Positions 57,608 through 64,000 of a stretch of DNA of 64,000 nucleotides are shown here, piece by piece; the stretch's first letter is position 1, and every line of letters starts with the position of its first letter. This DNA is from Piper betle. Its lineage: Eukaryota > Streptophyta > Magnoliopsida > Piperales > Piperaceae. The notes beneath the pieces are model-generated. The model was not told the DNA's origin, ran no database searches, and saw only the letters and a program-made list of their open reading frames with translations. The stretch lies in NCBI GenBank assembly GCA_033002965.1, contig JAURVB010006177.1, positions 48,571 to 112,570 on the forward strand. Direction: 5' to 3'. The position numbers were made by a program, and so were the translations under genes.

Positions 57608-58639
57608 TTATAATCTGTTGAGGAAGTTCACATTATCCGTGTTGATGTGTAGGGCCATATTGGCAGCGTCCTCCTCGTCTATCCCAGCAAAGAATGGATC
57701 CTCAAGTAGCTCTGCCGCCGAGGGACGCACCTTGGCATGGACGAGGCACTTCTCGATGAACGCCCTCACCTCCGAATCCTTCACCTTCTCCATGGCCTTG
57801 GGCCGCACCCCCATCGACACCGCCCGATATATCTCCACGAAGCTGTCGCACTCCAAGTAGGGGATCTCCAACGTCACCAACTCCAGAAGACATAGCCCGA
57901 ACGAGTAGATGTCCACCTTCTCCGTGTACTCCTCGTCATAAAGCTCTGGGGCCATGAACTCCGGCGTGCCCAAGACGGTGTGGGCGGAGTGGCTTTCGTC
58001 GACCACGGCCGCCAGCCCGAAGTCGCCGACCTTGACCTGGCCGAGGTTGCCGTTGATGAAGACGTTGGCGCAGTTGAGGTCGCGGTGGATGATGCAGGGC
58101 TCGTGGCTGTGCAAGTAGTCGAGGCAGCGGAGGATCTGCCGCGACCACTTCTTGATGGCCCTGAGTGAGACATGCCGGTGCTTCTTCCTGTACTGCCGAA
58201 GGCTGCCGGAGTTGCAGAGCTCGGTGATGACGTTGATGGTGTCGCGCTCCTCGTCCTTCCACACATCGAACAGCCGTATGATGTTGTCGTGCCGAAGCTC
58301 CCGAAGCAGGCCGACCTCTGCGTATAGTCGGTCGATTGCACGTCGATCGTCGGAGAAGCAGCGGAGCTTGATCTGGTTCCATGCAACCTCCATGCCATGT
58401 TTGAGGTCGAAGGCTCTGTACACCTTCTTCATGGAACCCGATCCAAGAATGTCATGGTATCGGCCGAAGCGGCCGGTGGGATCGACCTCGGCAAAGGCCT
58501 CTTCGTCGCTCATGGTACTACTGGTTTTGATGCGGGTGTGGCTGTGGTGGAGGGCGGCCAAGTAGCCGGCATCGGTGTAGTGCTGGGAAAGAGGAGCCTT
58601 CTTCGTCTGAATCGATGGGAGACTCGCCATATTCACCAT
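57608..58639 (-). CDS. WNK11: WNK (with-no-lysine) serine/threonine kinase, WNK11-like
   Basis: An uninterrupted ORF encodes 343 residues. The kinase domain spans roughly residues 60-317. The P-loop region reads [13 protein letters not shown] with a Lys in the loop (residues 71-72). Subdomain II reads [10 protein letters not shown] with Asn at 88 where other kinases have Lys, the defining WNK feature. Other motifs are [32 protein letters not shown] and the insert [20 protein letters not shown]. The acidic N-terminal block [11 protein letters not shown] just before the domain is conserved in plant WNKs. The Met at residue 43 ([10 protein letters not shown]) gives the usual WNK11 length, and the first 42 residues are unusual, so that start (58513) is a good alternative. 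Plant WNK8/10/11 act in osmotic, sugar/RGS1 and flowering-time signalling. Coding DNA is GC-rich and intact. Confidence 0.95.
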   Translation of the reverse strand: MVNMASLPSIQTKKAPLSQHYTDAGYLAALHHSHTRIKTSSTMSDEEAFAEVDPTGRFGRYHDILGSGSMKKVYRAFDLKHGMEVAWNQIKLRCFSDDRRAIDRLYAEVGLLRELRHDNIIRLFDVWKDEERDTINVITELCNSGSLRQYRKKHRHVSLRAIKKWSRQILRCLDYLHSHEPCIIHRDLNCANVFINGNLGQVKVGDFGLAAVVDESHSAHTVLGTPEFMAPELYDEEYTEKVDIYSFGLCLLELVTLEIPYLECDSFVEIYRAVSMGVRPKAMEKVKDSEVRAFIEKCLVHAKVRPSAAELLEDPFFAGIDEEDAANMALHINTDNVNFLNRL

Positions 58640-59445
58640 AATGACAAGATTTACTCTACAATACCCAAAGAAGAAATAAGATTACAATTTGAAATCTATA
58701 ATAAAAGGTAATATTCTAATTCTAATATATATAATAATAGGTAATATTCTTTAATCAAACACATTTAAATAAACCTTATTAAGCCTATCTAACAGGTAAT
58801 ACAATTAATTAATTAATTAACCATAAAAATAAACGCCACCTCCTAAATATAGACTCAAATTTTTATTAAGTTATTTAAACATGCTTTCAACATCTGTACA
58901 CAAGATCAAACTTCTATCGACTAAACTAGCCTTCAAATTCAGTTTAATATATAGGGCAACCCTCGTGTATTGGAAAAGATAATCAAGAAGCGGAAACTTT
59001 GTCAAAAAGCAAGAACTAATCGATAGCTATCTGAAGTCTCAAGAAACTGCTAGAACCACGTCCCCAAAACCCGGGATTGGAAAGAGATCCATTCCGAACA
59101 AATTATCACAGCCAAATAACGAAACAAATTTTTTTGCCAGGCAAATAGCTAAACAAGTTGATTGCTTAACATGCAGCAAGAAATTACATGAACTGATCAG
59201 AACTCCTCTAATCTTATTGTCATGCATTAAAAATATCGTTAAGTCGGTTAAGCATGCAAAAGCAGTAAGACGAGCAAATAATTAACTTGGACGACTAACT
59301 AAAACAATTAATTGAAAGAAAAACTTCCATGCAAGAAAGAGAGCTAGAGAAGATGAACCTTGAAGGCCTAATGAAACAAAGCAAAAAGACAGAAAACCGG
59401 AGGATTGGCAGCAGATAGAAAGGAGAGAAGGTGGGAGGAAGGGGG

Positions 59446-59453
59446 TATTTATA
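59446..59453 (-). promoter_or_regulatory. Possible TATA box of the WNK gene
   Basis: TATAAATA on the minus strand, within ACAAATATAAATACCCCC, is followed by a CT-rich leader. A possible donor (TTCAAG|GTTCAT, about 59360) and an acceptor near 58660 (TATTGTAG) would make a ~700-bp 5' UTR intron, a common arrangement in plant kinase genes. The exon model is inference. Confidence 0.4.
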
Positions 59454-59839
59454 TTTGTAATTGGCGGTTCGTGTAAGGGGGAAGGAGTTGTATTTATAGG
59501 TCGGTTTAGGAACGATCAATAGATTACAGGACTTTGGAGATTGCAATTGGGCTTTATAAGATTGTAATACAATCTTGGGAATTAGAAAGCAATTGGGCTT
59601 TATAAGATTGTTATACAACTTGCTTAGCCACTTCAAGTCACTCCAACTTTCCCGATCAGCCATTTTCTTACCTGGGTTAATATCAAATCGCAAGATGTCG
59701 CTGATCCTAAATTTTTTTGCCATTTTTTTTATAATTTAGAGAATGTCGTAGGTTTTGTACTAATCAAGAACTATATAATTAAATTAGCACTATCATAAAA
59801 AAATAAATATCTCTTTTGATACATGACATTCTTGGGTTT

Positions 59840-59910
59840 GTTTACATTATTATTATAGTTATTATTATTATTATTATTATTATAGTTATTATTATTATTA
59901 TTAATTTGGC
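59840..59910. repeat. (TTA)n microsatellite
   Basis: ATTATTATT repeats with two TAGTT interruptions. From here to 60500 the DNA is AT-rich with no recognised gene. Confidence 0.9.
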
Positions 59911-60517
59911 CCCTCAATTATTTTTGTGGACCCATAAATATTTACGTAATTCAAGGCTTTTATAACTCTTGTGTTTATTATTAGGATAGAAAATTTTTAG
60001 ATATTTAAAACATATCCTAGCAAAAAATCTTAAAAAATTGATAAATTTAATTTAAAAATATTTATACTCTTCTACCCGGTTACATTAAAATGCAGGAATC
60101 TTTCTCAGTCTCGTTGTGTTATGTCATCCTTGGTTCATTCCGCCTTCGTAATAATTTTTGGACCAATAAATATTTATTTCATTTTTGCTTCATTTAATAT
60201 ACTTTGCTTCATTTAAATAATGTTTTTGGTATTTATTATTTAAAAATATACCTTTGGAGTTTAGTTCTACCTTAAAATTTAGAAATTTTTTAAAAAATCA
60301 AAACAAAAACCTTTGAAAATAGTACAAAATAGAAATAATTAAGCAAAGGCACCGCTGCATCGGACGATAATTATTTGTGTCAGTTTGAATGTCCAACTCG
60401 GCTTGATCTTAAACAAGCTACGTTGAAACAATTTATATTGGTTGAAGGGACTTGATAGAAAAGCCCAACGGTCGGTCTGAGTAGGATTGGACCTAGTGAA
60501 AATCACAAAAAGCCCAA

Positions 60518-61690
60518 CTTTAATATTATTCCCGTAATTCAATGGCATAACACGTGTTAATAGTGAAAATCACAAAAGATATTACTCAAGCCAATCAAAA
60601 ATTAAATGAAATATCATTAATAATTGAATGAAATATAAATCTTCTCTACAAAAGAGTTCAAACCATCATAATTAAAATGTAATCTAAAACTCGAAATCCA
60701 GACTTGTATCGATATGCTATAAACAAAAATCAACTTAAAATCAACTCGAAGCCAAAGTCTTTTAAATTATGTCAATAAATAATTGTATAAAATTATTATA
60801 CATTATTATCTTTGACCATTGAAATAGATAAATATATAATTTATATTTTAATTAAAAATATTAATTTAACTAATCTATATAAAAAAATGTTTTATATGTT
60901 TTATGACTTGACTCACTGAGTCAATTGAAAAATTAATCAATATATAGTCATCCGGAGTTTGACTGTACATATTAAGGAAAGAAGTCCATTTAAATACATG
61001 GAGAAATTAGGCGTAGGCCCAAAGGGAAGGCTCGGAGAAATTACAAATAAGTAGACAGACATAATTAATCATCTTGGTGCTATGGAAAATAAAAAATGTT
61101 CCAATGCGATGATGGTGCTTGGATATTAATATCCATTAAAATCCAAAGCAGACTAAAAATATTGACATCTTAATAAATTACTTTTAAAAAACAAAATCAC
61201 ACATTTTGCTTTAATATTATTCTCGTAGTTCAATGATAATAAAACTATTGTGTTGATAGTGAAAATCACAAAAGAAATTACTAAAGCCAATCAAAAATAT
61301 CAAATCTCACTAATAATTGGATGAAATATAAATATTCTGCACAAAATAATTCATACCATCATAATTAAAGTATTATTTAAAAACTCAAAATTCAAACTTG
61401 TCTCAACATATCGTGACTCCGAATTGATTCGAAGCTGACTTTAGCATCCTTTGTATTATTTTTTTAATTATGTGAATAAATAATTATATAAAACTAGTAT
61501 ATATTGCTATCTTTGACCATTAAAATTTATAAATATATAATTTATATTACTTAAAAATAATATTTTAACAATCTATAAGAAAAGATAATATATTTTATAA
61601 TTTTGATAATTTGACTTGCCAAGTATGCTAAAAAATAAATCATTATAAAGTCGTCCGTACTATGACTAACAAATTAAGGCAGAAGAAAAT
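60518..61690. repeat. Pair of ~460-bp diverged direct repeats
   Basis: Copy 1 (about 60518-60975) and copy 2 (about 61205-61680) share, in order, TTAATATTATTC, AATAGTGAAAATCACAAAAG, AAGCCAATCAAAAAT, ACCATCATAATTAAA, ATCTTTGACCATT and GACTTG. About 230 bp of unrelated DNA separates them. They have no coding capacity. They could be LTRs of a short element or a segmental tandem duplication. I see neither clear TG..CA ends nor a primer-binding site. Confidence 0.7.
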
Positions 61691-61789
61691 GAACCAACTC
61701 TGCCTTAGCTGACCGGAGGTTAACCAAAAATACGAAATATATAAAAATAAAAACAAGCATATGCATCATAATATGACAAATAATTATGC

Positions 61790-62060
61790 TTCAGGTTTAA
61801 AGTATAATATAACAAAAATGATTAAACATAAAATTTAAATATCAATAAAATTTGTTAATTATAAAATAAATCATGATATATTAAATAAAAGAATTACATA
61901 AAGTGAAAAAATTTTTCTACCGGCATTACCTTTTAAGCTATGGACGAGACTAAGTTAACTCTGATTATAAAATTTCAATAAAAATTACTAATTATAAAAT
62001 AAATTATGATATATTAAATAAAATAATTACATAAATTGAAAAAAGATTTTTCTGCCCAGA
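61790..62060. repeat. ~125-bp tandem duplication
   Basis: Two adjacent copies share ATATCAATAAAATTTGTTAA / TTTCAATAAAAATTACTAA, CATGATATATTAAATAAAA, AATTACATAAA and a TTTTTCT..ATTACCTTTTA end. Confidence 0.75.
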
Positions 62061-64000
62061 TTACCTTTTACTCACCCTTGATACTCACCACCGTGAACTC
62101 TGAATTCATTTAACACTTGGAAAAAGGCGTATATCTAAAAATTGGTGAGATTAATATCACACCATAGCTTTACATTCATTTATTTAAGGGAGATTTAATG
62201 CCAATAGTTACTTAAAAGTTGTTGAGATTAATATTAGACCTTAAATTTATTTCTTTAATTAAAATAATTTTTTGAAATTAGGTAGAAGAAGATACCGACC
62301 AACTAACGTCAATCGTTCGTCAAACACCTTCAAAGGCACTCAGAGTTGCGGAGATGATCATGTGAGGCTAAAGCAACATTCGGTCCCTGAAAGATGGTGT
62401 GATGTTTGCAGAGTATTTTTCTCACAGACCGCTACCATCATTAATCAAAATTAGTTAACATCAACCCAACCTAAAGAACACAGAACAGAAAAAATTATCA
62501 AAAGATAATATAACAGATTGAATGGCTGACATATTTGATGAAAAAAACATAAAACAATGTATATCTCATGGCCATTCCCAAGGGTAAAGGCCGCGACGCC
62601 CTTGCCGGGGCAGTAGGATATGGGGACCGCCCAAGGGCTGAAAGGCCGAAGCCTCACAACGCCTCCGAGCTCGATCTATGACGTTAACCCCGGAACATAA
62701 GCACAAAACAGCTTGCTCCATTAAAGGTTGGAAGACATCGGACTCTTCCCGTCATCATGTTCAAAAGCCCCCACAAACCACATCAAATTGATTGCAACAA
62801 AGAGCAAAAACAGATAGAACAACGAAAAAAACACGATAGAAAAAGTTCCGAGATCGAAGACCAAACGAGTTAGAAGGGGCTGGTGATTCGTCGGCGACAA
62901 ACGAGTTAGAAGAGAGTGGCCGATTGGAGAGACCTTAACCCCTAGTCTCAGAGGATGGGACGGTCGGCGAGGAGGAAGGGTTTTTATTAAATTATACGGG
63001 CACCGACATCAAAACTGACCGTCAGATTCTTAATGATCGTGCGGTTCGTGGCTTCATTCTGCTCTAAGGGAAAGCTCCTCGGATTAAATCACATCATAAT
63101 TTGTACAACGTTTAATTATGCTATAAGTTTTCTACGTGTTGCCGTGTGTTTGTCCAACATGTAATGAATAATTATTTGGTGCATATCTTCTAGTTATTGT
63201 ATTTAATTATTACTCAAGTTTTTGTAATCTTCAAGTTCATATGTTATAAATTAGAACTCATCATATAACTTATTCACATGAACATATGATCATTATGAGA
63301 CGTGAACATTCAATTTGTTGTCAAGTGATTTAAAGAAATATGTGCTTGTCAGGCATGAACATATGAGATGCGAGACATTTATATTTGTATTCATTAGTGA
63401 GAATTGTTGCAAGGTCGTATAGCTAACATGGCTACAAGGCATAATCAAGTATCAACAAATCATACTTCATTAAATACTATTAGTGATAGTTTTAAAATTT
63501 CAACAATAAATGAGTTCTTGCTACGTACATTTATAATTGCTTATTGGGTCTTGCACCCAATATTAGTTGTAAGACTTTACATGTGATTATTTTACTTATG
63601 TATGATAAAGGTTCTTTTTCTTATTTTCTTATCTATTTTTTTCAAAAGAAAAATCTATATCTAAAAAAAAAATCTATATTAGATTTCCATTCCGATGAAA
63701 ATCCTGCCTTTTCCCTCACAGAAAAACTTCGTTTGTTTGAAATGAAGTCCTTGCCTTCGTACATGTGATTTGATGTAATTTGCTTCTACACCTAAATAAT
63801 TTAAATTTATTATTTTTATAATTGTAGTCATGCAATAAAAAAGATACAAGGGTGACTAAGGTCTTAAACATTTATAAAAAATACGTTTGCTTTATAGAAT
63901 TACGTATTACTAAAGTGACATTTGAAATATCATCCAATAATTGTTTTATTTTTTATACAGTACTGAGAAACAAGTGCAAGACGTCCTCAATCTTAATAAT
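62060..64000. other. Intergenic DNA, no gene recognised
   Basis: The stretch 62450-62970 is GC-richer. On the minus strand it resembles a transcribed leader (CT-rich, with a 68-codon frame at 62451-62657 containing ISYCPGKGVAAFTLGNGHE), but I recognise no family and see no supporting exons. The remainder is AT-rich. Confidence 0.35.

Noticed and set aside
57874..58565. Overlapping frames on both strands inside the WNK gene
   Set aside because: Shadow frames of the GC-rich kinase ORF, without any family resemblance.
62451..62970. GC-richer minus-strand stretch as a gene
   Set aside because: A plausible leader and a 68-codon frame, but no family match and no further exons.

Overview
This window is nuclear DNA of a flowering plant. 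The genes have short phase-matched exons with GT..AG introns, and they encode plant-type families (HVA22, class I TCP, a WNK kinase, a bHLH of the POPEYE/IRO3 group). Strong GC enrichment in the TCP gene, the WNK gene and the first GatA exon suggests a monocot, but that is inference. No RNA gene or CRISPR-like array was recognised.

Layout. (1) 0.35-2.0 kb: an HVA22-type gene (minus strand) running off the left edge, then AT-rich repeats and a seven-copy 287-bp tandem array (4.48-6.50 kb). (2) 9.1-11.4 kb: an intact POPEYE/IRO3-like bHLH gene (minus). (3) 13.4-16.7 kb: a broken RNA-ligase/cyclic-phosphodiesterase-family gene (minus), bounded upstream by Copia LTR/gag debris arranged as an inverted repeat (16.7-18.8 kb) and by a small TRIM-like LTR element (19.2-20.0 kb). 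(4) 22.7-25.7 kb: a frameshifted RNA polymerase I subunit A49 gene (plus). (5) 29.6-30.8 kb: an intact class I TCP gene (minus). (6) 35.5-39.4 kb: an intact multi-exon gene of unrecognised family (minus). (7) 39.9-49.5 kb: a block of mobile DNA flanked by a ~230-bp direct repeat. It holds a degenerate Copia pol/LTR and a head-to-tail series of GC-rich fold-back elements, each bounded by (TA)n microsatellites, one of them split by a TRIM element with a perfect 5-bp target duplication. (8) 49.9-54.0 kb: a full-length but broken GatA gene (minus), divergent from an orphan HGH1-like first exon (plus), behind which lies a decayed hAT transposon (54.6-57.4 kb). (9) 57.6-58.6 kb: an uninterrupted WNK11-like kinase ORF (minus), then AT-rich repeats to the end.

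Genes and context. The regulatory genes (bHLH, TCP, WNK) and HVA22 are intact. Housekeeping genes that plants usually keep in single copy (A49, GatA, HGH1 fragment, 2H-type phosphodiesterase) are broken. This is what fractionation of a duplicated chromosome segment would look like, although base errors in the assembly could explain part of the frameshifting. The most unusual structure is the series of (TA)n-bounded fold-back elements at 42.3-49.2 kb, which share a short terminal hairpin motif and GC-rich bodies; two of them also share AT-rich inverted cores.
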